64,000 nucleotides of DNA from JAHEAO01 sp041633555 (lineage in GTDB: Bacteria > Pseudomonadota > Alphaproteobacteria > Rhodobacterales > Rhodobacteraceae): NCBI GenBank assembly GCA_041633555.1, contig JBFKFZ010000011.1, forward strand, positions 11,649 through 75,648, in the 5' to 3' direction. The first letter of the stretch is position 1, and each line of letters starts with the position of its first letter. A program made the translations under genes and the position numbers. The notes under the pieces are model-generated. The model saw nothing but the letters and a program-made list of their open reading frames with translations. It was not told the origin of the DNA and did no database searches. Below are positions 33,976-44,600 of the stretch, one piece after another.

Positions 33976-34476
33976 ATGTTGCGCAGCTTCATCCTCGCCG
34001 GCCTTCTCGCCACAGTCGCCTCGCATGGAGCGCATGCGTTTGTAGTGCGTGAATTGAGTCCCGAAGAGCTACGCAAGAACGTCGAGACCGGTCGCAGCAA
34101 GAGTCTTGCTTCCGCCCTCGATATCGTCAGCCGCTCCGTTGAAGGCGATACCGTCGATGTTCGCGCATTCGACGCCGACGGCATTTGTTACCGGATGTTG
34201 ATCATGCGGCCGTCCGGTCAAATGGTCAGCGTCATCGTCGATGCGGTTACCGGGAAGTTCCTGTCCGGCGACTCCGTGCGGGGAAAACAAGTAAGGGAAG
34301 CCGCAAAGCAATCCCGTGGCAAGGGCTCGCTCGGCAGCGGCAAGACCGCAAGGAATTCGGGTAGCAAGAACGGCAAGTCTGCTGGCAAGGGCGGCAACGG
34401 TAACGGCGGCGGTAACGGTGGCGACAATGGCGGTGGAAACGGCGGCGGAAACGGTGGCGGAAACGGCAATAAGTAG
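33976..34476 (+). CDS. Secreted PepSY-like protein with GGN tail
   Basis: A 166-residue exported protein. Signal peptide 1-21 ends SHGAHA. Residues 25-100 resemble a PepSY domain: LSPEELRKNVETGRSKSLASALDIV, then strands TVDVRAFDADGICYRMLIM and QMVSVIVDAVTGKFL. After a basic Lys/Ser-rich linker, residues 137-166 are GGN repeats like those of the divergent gene. PepSY proteins often bind or restrain partners in the periplasm and in many Proteobacteria are encoded just before an OmpR/PhoQ pair, as here; it may be a ligand or regulator of the sensor kinase (inference). Confidence 0.8.
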   Translation: MLRSFILAGLLATVASHGAHAFVVRELSPEELRKNVETGRSKSLASALDIVSRSVEGDTVDVRAFDADGICYRMLIMRPSGQMVSVIVDAVTGKFLSGDSVRGKQVREAAKQSRGKGSLGSGKTARNSGSKNGKSAGKGGNGNGGGNGGDNGGGNGGGNGGGNGNK

Positions 34477-34518
34477 GTAGTCAGGAACCGACCCTACTTA
34501 GAGGTGGCGCTTTTCAAC

Positions 34519-35178
34519 ATGCGGATACTAGTTGCTGAAGACGAAACCGTACTGTGCGACCAGATAAAGCGCGCCCTTGCATCCGAGGGCAGGGTCGTCG
34601 ACCTTGTGCATGATGGCGAGGAAGCCGCATTCCTCGGGGCGACCGAACCCTATGACATGATCATCCTCGATATCGGATTGCCGAAACGCGACGGGATTTC
34701 GGTACTCAAGGAATGGCGCAGCCAGAATATTGACACTCCGGTTCTGATTCTGACCGCCCGCGACGGCTGGTCCGAGCGTGTGGACGGCCTTGACGCAGGC
34801 GCAGACGACTACATGAGCAAACCCTTTCACATGCCGGAACTTTCGGCGCGTGTCCGTGCGATGCTCCGGCGAAAGTCGGGGCGGTCCAATCGCATATTTC
34901 AGAAAGGAACGTTCGAGTTCGACCTCCAGTCCGGTCGGGCGATGGAAGGTGGGTTTCCGGTCGTCCTGACATCGCAAGAGGTCGCAGTTCTGTCCTACCT
35001 GATTCACAATACCGGACGGCTCATCTCGCGCACGGAGCTGTCAGAACACATCTACGAATATGATGGCGACCGCGATTCAAACACGATCGCCGTGTTCGTC
35101 GCCCGCTTGCGCAAGAAGCTGGGCTCCGAGCTAATCCAGACAGTGCGCGGGCGGGGCTACGTGATCGAAGAAACCTGA
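34519..35178 (+). CDS. OmpR-family response regulator
   Basis: A 219-residue transcription factor: receiver domain residues 1-118 with phospho-Asp51 (MIILDIGLPKRDG) and Lys in YMSKPF, then a winged-helix DNA-binding domain (VLTSQEVAVLSYLIHN, RGRGYVIEE). Start ATG 34519 is preferred over GTG 34504 since AGGTGG then has normal spacing. Its TGA overlaps the kinase ATG, so the two are translated together. It most resembles the QseB/PhoP type that pairs with PepSY proteins. Likely target: the intergenic region of the divergent GGN genes. Confidence 0.9.
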   Translation: MRILVAEDETVLCDQIKRALASEGRVVDLVHDGEEAAFLGATEPYDMIILDIGLPKRDGISVLKEWRSQNIDTPVLILTARDGWSERVDGLDAGADDYMSKPFHMPELSARVRAMLRRKSGRSNRIFQKGTFEFDLQSGRAMEGGFPVVLTSQEVAVLSYLIHNTGRLISRTELSEHIYEYDGDRDSNTIAVFVARLRKKLGSELIQTVRGRGYVIEET

Positions 35179-36551
35179 TGCGCTCGCTGCGGCGAAGAGC
35201 GATCATCGGTGGCAGCATCTGGGCTCTCCTCTGTGTCGCCATCGGTGCGGTCGCGCTCTATTCCTTTTTCGACGCGCTTACCGAGCGGCGGTTCGACCAG
35301 TCCCTGGCAGAGCGTCATCTGCAGGTCCTGATCGCCCTGAGCAACAGCGGCGCGGATCCTGAACTGATGCCCCAGTTCATCAACGATCCATCCTATGAGC
35401 GTCCCTATTCGGGGCGCTACTGGCAGGCGCAGGGCCCCGATGGCGAAATTATTGCATCGCGCTCGCTGTTCGATGCCGTCTTGGATCAGAGCGCGCCGGT
35501 TTCCCTCCAAAGGGAATTCTGGACCGGCCACGGTCCAAACGGTCCGGTTCGGGGCGTTCGTCAGACAATCGAGTTGGAGGACAGCACGGCTTGGCTTGTC
35601 ACCGTCGCAGATTCTCTCGACTCGCTCATCGAAGAGCGCAAGGAGATCCGCAAGAGCCTGTTTCTGACCTTCGGCCTGGTCGGTGCGCTAGGGATCGCCG
35701 GGGCCATGCTGCAGACGCTTGTCGTCGTGCGACCGCTAAAGACACTGCGCGAGGATGTCTCCCATCGGTGGGACATGAAGACGGATATCGATCCGACCGA
35801 CTATCCCGAGGAGGTCGCGCCATTGGTCGAGGACATCAACACGCTCCTGGAGCGAAACCGCGAGATTGTCGCGCGGGGCCGGCGGCAGGCAGCCGATATG
35901 GCGCATGCGCTGAAAACCCCGTCGGCAATTCTCCGCAACGAACTGGAATCTCTTGAGCTTCGAAAGGTCGATGTGTCTCAGGCACAAGATGCCTTGGACA
36001 GGATCGATGCCCAGTTGCAGCGGTCACTGGCGCGCATTCGTGCGGCCAACAGCGGTCATGGCCTCCAGCAGCGGCAGGCCAATCTGGCGCATTCGGTCCA
36101 TCGCCTCGCAAAGCTGTTCCGCACCATGCCGGATTTCGGTTCCAAGAAACTGGATGTTCTCGTGCCGACAGATCTTTCGGTGCCGATCGACAGCCAGGAT
36201 CTTGAAGAAGTGCTGGGGAACATCCTTGAAAACGCCTCTCGGTGGGCGCGGGCGCAGATCAGCGTCAGCAGTCGCAGAAAAGGTGACAATGTCGAGATCG
36301 AGATCGAGGATGACGGCCCGGGAATTTCCGAGAGCGACCGAAGCGAAGCGCTGAGATCGGGTGGCCGGCTGGACACGTCCGTGCCAGGAACCGGACTGGG
36401 ACTGGCGATTGCCGACGACCTTCTGCAGGCCTATGGCGGAAGGATGGAGTTGCTGAAGTCCGGCAAACTCGGCGGACTGTCTGTCTCGATCATGATACCC
36501 GTCAAGCCTGTATCCGATCTCCGCATCGGTTCTAATCTGGGGAACGAGTAG
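35178..36551 (+). CDS. PhoQ/QseC-like sensor histidine kinase
   Basis: A 457-residue membrane kinase. TM1 about residues 10-29, a periplasmic sensor of ~125 residues, TM2 about 155-178, a HAMP-like linker, then HisKA with acceptor His243 (DMAHALKTPSAILRN), N-box LGNILENASRWA, and G boxes DDGPGI and GTGLGLAI. The periplasmic part is short and has no recognised domain. Coupled to the response regulator by a one-base overlap. Given the PepSY protein upstream, sensing of an envelope signal is likely, but the ligand is unknown. Confidence 0.9.
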   Translation: MRSLRRRAIIGGSIWALLCVAIGAVALYSFFDALTERRFDQSLAERHLQVLIALSNSGADPELMPQFINDPSYERPYSGRYWQAQGPDGEIIASRSLFDAVLDQSAPVSLQREFWTGHGPNGPVRGVRQTIELEDSTAWLVTVADSLDSLIEERKEIRKSLFLTFGLVGALGIAGAMLQTLVVVRPLKTLREDVSHRWDMKTDIDPTDYPEEVAPLVEDINTLLERNREIVARGRRQAADMAHALKTPSAILRNELESLELRKVDVSQAQDALDRIDAQLQRSLARIRAANSGHGLQQRQANLAHSVHRLAKLFRTMPDFGSKKLDVLVPTDLSVPIDSQDLEEVLGNILENASRWARAQISVSSRRKGDNVEIEIEDDGPGISESDRSEALRSGGRLDTSVPGTGLGLAIADDLLQAYGGRMELLKSGKLGGLSVSIMIPVKPVSDLRIGSNLGNE

Positions 36552-36736
36552 CTCCGACACTTGACGGAGGTTTCACCGCTCGCCGCAATCTTCACCAGCC
36601 TGATCAGAGCCAGGGCAGCCTGAAACCAAGCGAGGCACGGACCGGAAACAAGATGAACCCGGTCTTCGGCAACTGATAAGGGCGCTCGGGCACAAGAAAC
36701 CCAGGATCAGCCGCACTGATTACCTGTACGCTAGCA

Positions 36737-36757
36737 TCGCGGTCATAGTCACCGCGA
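36737..36757. terminator. Hairpin between convergent kinase and typA genes
   Basis: Perfect 7-bp stem TCGCGGT/ACCGCGA with a 7-nt loop, in the 244-bp gap between the two convergent genes. There is no T-run. A bidirectional terminator or processing site is possible. Nothing else stands out in the gap. Confidence 0.35.
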
Positions 36758-36795
36758 CGCGGGTGTAGTCCGCGGCGCAAAACCTCTCAGTCACA

Positions 36796-38616
<1,821 letters not shown>

Positions 38617-38705
38617 GTTATAGCCTTCAAGGGGGTTTGCCGCCCCCTATACTGCATGTGCAGAAAAGACCAGAGAAACCTGCGTGACCTCGCGTTTCCC
38701 TTTCC

Positions 38706-39266
38706 CTATGGAATGATGCGGTTGTACTTGGTGCCTTCAACGGTCGCGCCGACGATCAGACCGGCTTGGCCGAAGACGACGGCGATCACCGGCGACAATG
38801 TGGTCGTGGTGTCGGCCATCAGGGTCTCGGCATTGTTCGAGACCGCGTATTTCACGTCCGCACCTGCAACCCAGCCAAAGGAGCGGCGGAATTCCGACAG
38901 TGCCTCTTCGGTCATGAAAAAGAGCACATGCGCATATTGCTGCGCGCCGATCTGCAGGCCAAAGCTGGCTTGCGTGGCGGAATAGTAATCAACTGTAGTG
39001 CCGCCGACGCGCAACGCGCCGCGGCCATAGGACCCTCCGACACCGAAGCCCGCCTCCGTAACCAATGGCATCACGAGCATGCCGGCGGATTTCTCGCGCA
39101 GCTCGACGGTGCCGGGATAGTTGGTGAAAAGATAGTTCAGCGACCGATCGACGCGGGCGTCGATCTGCGCGCCGCCTGAACTGCCGATGCCATTATTGCA
39201 GGCGGTTGCCAAAAGCGCGCCGCAGGCCGCGCCCGCGATAAGAAGACGACGTGAGATAGTGTTCAT
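38706..39266 (-). CDS. SYLF/Ysc84-domain lipoprotein
   Basis: A 186-residue protein of the lipid-binding SYLF family (YSC84). N-terminus has basic start and hydrophobic run ending LLATACNN, a possible lipobox with the Cys at residue ~23, so it is probably a lipoprotein. Family features include AGMLVMPLVTEAGFGVGGSYGRGAL, DYYSATQASFGLQIGAQ and GWVAGADVKYAV. Some SYLF proteins bind phosphoinositides or lipids. It stands alone between typA and the zinc-finger gene, with no sign of an operon. Function in bacteria is not established. Confidence 0.85.
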   Translation of the reverse strand: MNTISRRLLIAGAACGALLATACNNGIGSSGGAQIDARVDRSLNYLFTNYPGTVELREKSAGMLVMPLVTEAGFGVGGSYGRGALRVGGTTVDYYSATQASFGLQIGAQQYAHVLFFMTEEALSEFRRSFGWVAGADVKYAVSNNAETLMADTTTTLSPVIAVVFGQAGLIVGATVEGTKYNRIIP

Positions 39267-39395
39267 GGGATTTGCCCTTGCTTGCCGGTTGCCTCGATAT
39301 CCCGACCCTTTCTAGGGCCGTTTGTGCACAAAGTTATAGGGCATCACCACGCGCCTGTCACCGTCAATGGTAGAGTCCGGCCGAATATCGCAGCC

Positions 39396-39893
39396 TCAGT
39401 AGTGGGTGCAGCGGCAGGTCCGGCCGCCCGTCTGGCGGCAGTCGATGCAGCCCCGGCGCTCACCGTCACGCCCCATGTACCAGCCGCGGCCATCACAGGG
39501 CCTGCATTTCTCGGTGCCCGTGCCCTTGCAGTGGCGGCAGTCGGGATCCGGATCGCCGCGGGTCCGACTCGCGGAGGCCGGTTCGCCGCCGGAAAGTGCC
39601 TGCATCGCCGCAAGCGAGGCTCGCTCCCGCATGATCCGGGCCCTGCGAACACGATCCTCTTCATCGGCGCGGCGCAGGAACTCCCTGAGGGTCTCTTCCG
39701 AGGTGTCACCGCCCAGGTCATCCACGTCATCGCGTCCGTCATCGCCGCGGCCCGGCGGTAGGTGCGGTTGATGTCTGGCAGGTCCCGGCGAGTCCGGCCA
39801 CAATCGGCCGAAGCCCAGCCTGCGCTCCCATTCTTTGCGGCGGGCGCTACTTTGCGCGTCGCTTGGCTTCGGTTGATCGGTGTCATCAGTCAT
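39396..39893 (-). CDS. Protein with C-terminal DnaJ-type zinc-finger motifs
   Basis: A 165-residue protein without signal peptide or membrane segments. Residues ~1-115 are charged and Arg/Asp-rich (disordered-looking, with RRKEWERRLGFG near the start). Residues 117-165 contain CRHCKGTG, CRPCDGRG, CIDC and CRC, i.e. CXXCXGXG pairs like the DnaJ cysteine-rich domain, expected to bind two zinc ions. There is no J-domain. It is not clearly linked to neighbours. A zinc-binding chaperone-like or RNA/protein-binding role is possible, but I do not recognise a named family. Confidence 0.7.
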   Translation of the reverse strand: MTDDTDQPKPSDAQSSARRKEWERRLGFGRLWPDSPGPARHQPHLPPGRGDDGRDDVDDLGGDTSEETLREFLRRADEEDRVRRARIMRERASLAAMQALSGGEPASASRTRGDPDPDCRHCKGTGTEKCRPCDGRGWYMGRDGERRGCIDCRQTGGRTCRCTHY

Positions 39894-39998
39894 CGCGGTT
39901 GGTCAGTGCGTCTGCTGAAGGATCAAGGCCCATCATAGCGCAAATTCTCACCCCGGCCAAACAGGAGGGTTGCCCCGCACCGGATCGTGGCCGGTCTG

Positions 39999-41003
39999 TC
40001 AGCTTCCCCCGTTCAGTAGGCGGGCGGCCTGCGGCGCGAAATAGGTGAGAATTCCGTCGCAACCCGCTCTTTTGAAAGCCAAAAGGCTTTCCATGATCAC
40101 CCGATCACGGTCCAGCCAGCCCTGATCGGCGGCGGCCCGGATCATCGCATATTCGCCCGAGACCTGGTAGGCGAAGGTCGGTGCGCCGAAGCGGTCCTTT
40201 ACCTTTCGGCATATGTCGAGATAGGGCAGGCCGGGCTTTACCATGACCATGTCGGCGCCTTCCGAAAGGTCGCGTTCCACCAGCCTCAGAGCCTCGTTGG
40301 AATTGGCAGGGTCCATCTGGTAGGTGTTCTTGTCGCCCGTGAGCGCGCCCGAGGCGCCAACCGCGTCCCGAAACGGGCCGTAAAACGCGCTGGAATACTT
40401 GGCCGCATAGGACATGATGCAGGTCCTTTGATGCCCGTCCGCTTCCAGTGCCGTGCGGATCGCGCCGATGCGGCCATCCATCATGTCGGAGGGGCCAAGG
40501 ATATCGGCCCCGGCATCGGCCTGTGCCAGCGCCATCTTGATGAGCGCCGAAACCGTCTCGTCATTTACGATCTCGCCCTCCACGACAAAGCCGTCATGAC
40601 CATTGATGTTGTAGGGGTCGAGCGCCACATCGGTCATGACCGCAAGCTCGGGCAGTTCCGCCTTCAGGGCCCTGATCGCGCGGTTGGCAAGGTTCTCGGG
40701 GTTCCAGGCATTGGCGCAATCCTCGGTCTTTAGGTCAGGCTCGATATAGGGAAACAGGCAAATCGCGTTTACACCGAGTTCATGCGCCTCGGCGGCGGCC
40801 CGGATCAGCCGGTCGATCGTCAACCGCGCGACCTCGGGCATCGAGGCGATGGGCGTTTCCGTGTCCTTGCCGTCTTGAATGAAGACCGGCCAGATCAGGT
40901 CCTCGGTCCGCAGCGAATACTCGCGTTGCAGACCGCGGAGCGCGGCGGTCTTGCGCAAGCGGCGAAACCGGGCGGCGGGAAACTGGGCGACGGATTGTGG
41001 CAT
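39999..41003 (-). CDS. hemB: Delta-aminolevulinic acid dehydratase (porphobilinogen synthase)
   Basis: Condenses two ALA molecules into porphobilinogen in heme and chlorophyll synthesis. ATG 41003 is chosen because AAGGA lies at the right distance; 334 aa. Active-site lysines are in MSYAAKYSSAFYGPFRD and VMVKPGLPYLD. The Zn-ligand cysteine cluster of classical HemB is missing: the matching loop reads DPYNINGHDGFVVEGE, so the enzyme is of the non-zinc type seen in Rhodobacter. Stands alone on the minus strand. Confidence 0.95.
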   Translation of the reverse strand: MPQSVAQFPAARFRRLRKTAALRGLQREYSLRTEDLIWPVFIQDGKDTETPIASMPEVARLTIDRLIRAAAEAHELGVNAICLFPYIEPDLKTEDCANAWNPENLANRAIRALKAELPELAVMTDVALDPYNINGHDGFVVEGEIVNDETVSALIKMALAQADAGADILGPSDMMDGRIGAIRTALEADGHQRTCIMSYAAKYSSAFYGPFRDAVGASGALTGDKNTYQMDPANSNEALRLVERDLSEGADMVMVKPGLPYLDICRKVKDRFGAPTFAYQVSGEYAMIRAAADQGWLDRDRVIMESLLAFKRAGCDGILTYFAPQAARLLNGGS

Positions 41004-41125
41004 AGCGGACATCCTTGGGTCACTGATCATTCGCTTGGCATGGATTTCGCCGTATCTCAAGGGTAGGAATCACCGGCGGGCAGCCTTAGGGTCGCGCGCA
41101 ACCTGATGAACGGCAAGGAAACTCT

Positions 41126-41653
41126 GTGGACTGGTACGCGCCCGTTTTTGAAGTGATCGACATGCGGTCCTTCTCTAATCTGTGGTACTGGATCGGCCTT
41201 GCGGTTGTCTGGTCAACGACCAGTCACTGGGTGCTGGGCGTGCCCTATGACATGGTCCTGCGTGCGCGGCGCAAGGGCGGCGAGGCCGAGACGGACCTCG
41301 AGGACATGGTGCGGATCAACACCAACCGGATCTTGCATATCGTCCGGGTTTCCGGCCTCTGGTTGCTGGCGCTGGTTTGCGGCTGCCTGACCATGCTGGC
41401 ATTGCTCGGTTTTCTTTATGACGTCGAGTTCGCGCAAGCACTGTTTCTGCTGGCTTTTCCTCTGTCAATCGTCGGCCTTCTCAGCCTGCGGACGGCGGAC
41501 CGCATCCGCCGCGAGGGAGAGTCTGGCGAGGTGCTGCGGCGGCGGCTGGTCCGGCACCGGGTGGCGACGCAATTCATCGGCATGTTCTCGGTCTTCGTCA
41601 CGGCCATGTGGGGCATGTACCAAAATCTCGTCGTGGGTCCGCTTGGCGGTTGA
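41126..41653 (+). CDS. Conserved Rhodobacterales membrane protein
   Basis: A 175-residue protein with about four membrane segments: residues ~20-36 (YWIGLAVVWSTTSHWVLG), ~75-97 (SGLWLLALVCGCLTMLALLGFLY), ~102-120, and ~150-168. GTG 41126 is the only start that fits with the AAGGAAA site; MDWYAPVFEVIDMRSFSNLWYW is the N-terminus of a family I recognise as conserved in the group. Relatives are sometimes labelled a SufBCD component, but no suf genes are near and I would not trust that. mfd follows after 32 bases. Confidence 0.78.
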   Translation: MDWYAPVFEVIDMRSFSNLWYWIGLAVVWSTTSHWVLGVPYDMVLRARRKGGEAETDLEDMVRINTNRILHIVRVSGLWLLALVCGCLTMLALLGFLYDVEFAQALFLLAFPLSIVGLLSLRTADRIRREGESGEVLRRRLVRHRVATQFIGMFSVFVTAMWGMYQNLVVGPLGG

Positions 41654-41685
41654 CACCGCCTCCCGGTCGCTTACCTGAACGCCTC

Positions 41686-44600
41686 ATGCCTGAAACCCGA
41701 CATATTACCGTTGGCGGTGCGCCAGAGGGCTTTGACGCCCGGCTGGTGCTGAACGAGCTGGAGAAGTCCGGGCGGCCGGTCATGCACGTCGCGCGCGACG
41801 ACAAGCGGCTTGCGGCAATGCAAGCGGCGCTGGAATTCTTCGCGCCGCATGTGCCGGTTGTGACCTTTCCGGCCTGGGATTGCCTGCCATATGACCGGGT
41901 TTCTCCGCATGCCGACATTTCCGCCGCGCGTATGGCGACGCTTGCCGGGCTTGTGCACGGCATGCCGAAAGGGTTCATCCTGCTGACGACGCTTTCGGCG
42001 GCAACCCAGCGCGTCCCCGCCCGCGAGGTTCTGCGCGAGGCGGCATTCTCTGCCACGGTCGGACGGCAGATCGACGAGGCGGCGCTCAGGTCCTTCCTCG
42101 TGCGGATGGGATTCAGCCAGGCCCCTACGGTCATGGAGCACGGCGACTTCGCGGTGCGCGGCGGTATCATCGACATTTATCCGCCGGGTCAGGAGGGGCC
42201 CGTGCGGCTCGATCTCTTTGGCGACGTTCTGGACGGGGCGCGGCGGTTCGATCCCGTCTCGCAGCGAACCGTTGAAAACCTTTCGGTCATAGAACTTGCG
42301 CCGGTCTCGGAAGTGATCATGGACGAGGCCGCGATCACAAGGTTCCGGCAGAACTACCGGATCGAGTTCGGCGCGGCCGGCACCGATGATCCGCTCTATG
42401 AAGCGGTGAGCGCCGGGCGCAAGCATCAGGGGCTGGAACATTGGCTGCCGTTCTTCCACGAGCGGCTGGAAACCATTCTCGATTACCTTCCAGAAGCCAC
42501 GATTTGCCTTGACGATCAGATCACCCCGTCGCGGCTTGCGCGCTGGGAAGGCATCGAGGACCAGTACGAGACCCGGCGGCTGGCGATGGGCCAGAAGAAC
42601 CGGATCGACACGGTCTACAAGCCGGCGCCGCCGGGATTGCTCTACCTCGACGACGATGCCTGGAACAAGTCGGTTGCGGGTCACCGGGTGCTGCAATTCC
42701 ATCCGCTTGCCCAGGCCTCCGGTCCCAATGTCATAGACGGAGGCGGTCGGATCGGTCGCAACTTCTCGCCGGAACGCCAACTTGAATCGGTAAGCCTTTT
42801 CGGGGCCTTGGAAGATCATGTTGAGGCAAAGCGCAAGGTGGGGCAGGTCGTCGTCGCCAGCTATTCAGAGGGAGCGCGCGAACGGCTGGCCGGGCTGATG
42901 GAGGATCAGGGACTGGTCGGGGCCCGCGAGATCGCGGACTTCCGCGACGTGCCGGAGGGCAAGGGCGGCGTTTATCTGGCGGTCTGGGCGCTGGAGCACG
43001 GATTCGAGGGCAAGGGCGTCACGGTGATCTCGGAACAGGATGTTCTGGGCGACCGGCTGATCCGCCGCGCGCCGAAGAAGCGGCGCGCCGACAATTTCCT
43101 GACCGAGACGCAGAGCTTGAGCCCCGGCGATCTGGTCGTGCATGTCGATCACGGCGTCGGGCGCTATCAAGGGCTGGAAGTGGTGACGGCCCTCGGGGCG
43201 GCGCATGAATGTATCCTGATCGAATATGCCGGCGGCGACCGGCTGTACCTTCCTGTCGAGAATATCGAGCTGCTGTCGCGCTACGGACAGGAAGAGGGCC
43301 TTCTGGATCGGCTTGGTGGCGGCGCTTGGCAGGCGAAGAAGGCGAAACTCAAGGAACGGATCCGCGAGGTTGCCGACCGGCTGATCCGGGTGGCCGCCGA
43401 ACGCCTGTTGCGCCGCGCCCCGATTCTGGAACCGCCGCGCGGCATGTGGGAGGCGTTCTCGGCGCGGTTCCCTTATCAGGAGACCGACGACCAGCAGAAG
43501 GCCATCGAGGAGGTTCTGGAAGACCTTGCGGCAGGCCGCCCGATGGATCGGCTCATTTGCGGCGATGTCGGCTTTGGCAAGACCGAGGTCGCGATGCGCG
43601 CGGCCTTCGTCGCGGCGATGTCAGGCGTGCAAGTCGCCGTTGTCGCGCCGACGACGCTGCTGTCACGCCAGCATTACGGCAGTTTCGCCGAGCGGTTTCG
43701 TGGTTTTCCGGTGAAGGTGCGGCAGCTCTCGCGGTTCGTCAGCGCAAAGGATGCCGCGAAGACCCGAGAGGGGCTTGCCGATGGCACGGTCGATATTGTC
43801 ATCGGCACCCATGCACTGCTCGCCAAGGGGATCAGGTTCAGCAATCTCGGGCTCTTGATCGTCGATGAGGAACAGCATTTCGGGGTCAACCACAAGGAGC
43901 GACTGAAACAACTGCGCTCGGATGTGCACGTGTTGACCCTGACGGCGACACCCATCCCGCGGACGCTGCAAATGTCGCTGACAGGAGTTCGCGATCTTTC
44001 GATCATCGGTACGCCTCCGGTCGACCGGCTGTCGATCCGCACCTATGTCAGCGAGTTCGATGCGATCACCGTGCGCGAAGCCTTCCTGCGCGAACATTAC
44101 CGGGGCGGGCAGTCCTTTTACGTCACACCTCGAATCACCGACCTGCAGGAGATCGAGAATTTCCTAAAGGACCAGGTGCCCGAGGTCACATATGTCGTGG
44201 CGCATGGTCAGATGGCGGCGGGGAAACTTGATGACCGGATGAACGCCTTCTACGACGGCAAATATGATGTGTTGCTGGCGACCTCGATCGTCGAATCCGG
44301 GCTGGATATTCCGGCGGCCAACACCATGGTTGTACACCGCGCCGACATGTTCGGCCTGGCGCAGCTCTACCAGATCCGGGGCAGGGTGGGGCGCTCGAAA
44401 ACCCGCGCCTATGCCTATCTCACTACGAAGCCGCGCGCAAAACTGACCCCGACCGCCGAAAAGCGGCTGCGGGTGCTGGGCTCCCTTGACACGCTCGGGG
44501 CCGGGTTCACACTGGCCAGCCAGGATCTCGATATCCGAGGCGCCGGCAACCTTGTCGGCGAGGAACAGTCGGGCCATGTCCGCGAGGTCGGCTACGAGCT

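Noticed and set aside
33596..34473. Regular short repeats in the GGN tracts that could look like a CRISPR or VNTR array.
   Set aside because: They are in-frame codons for Gly/Asn repeats inside two exported proteins, with no spacers or cas genes.
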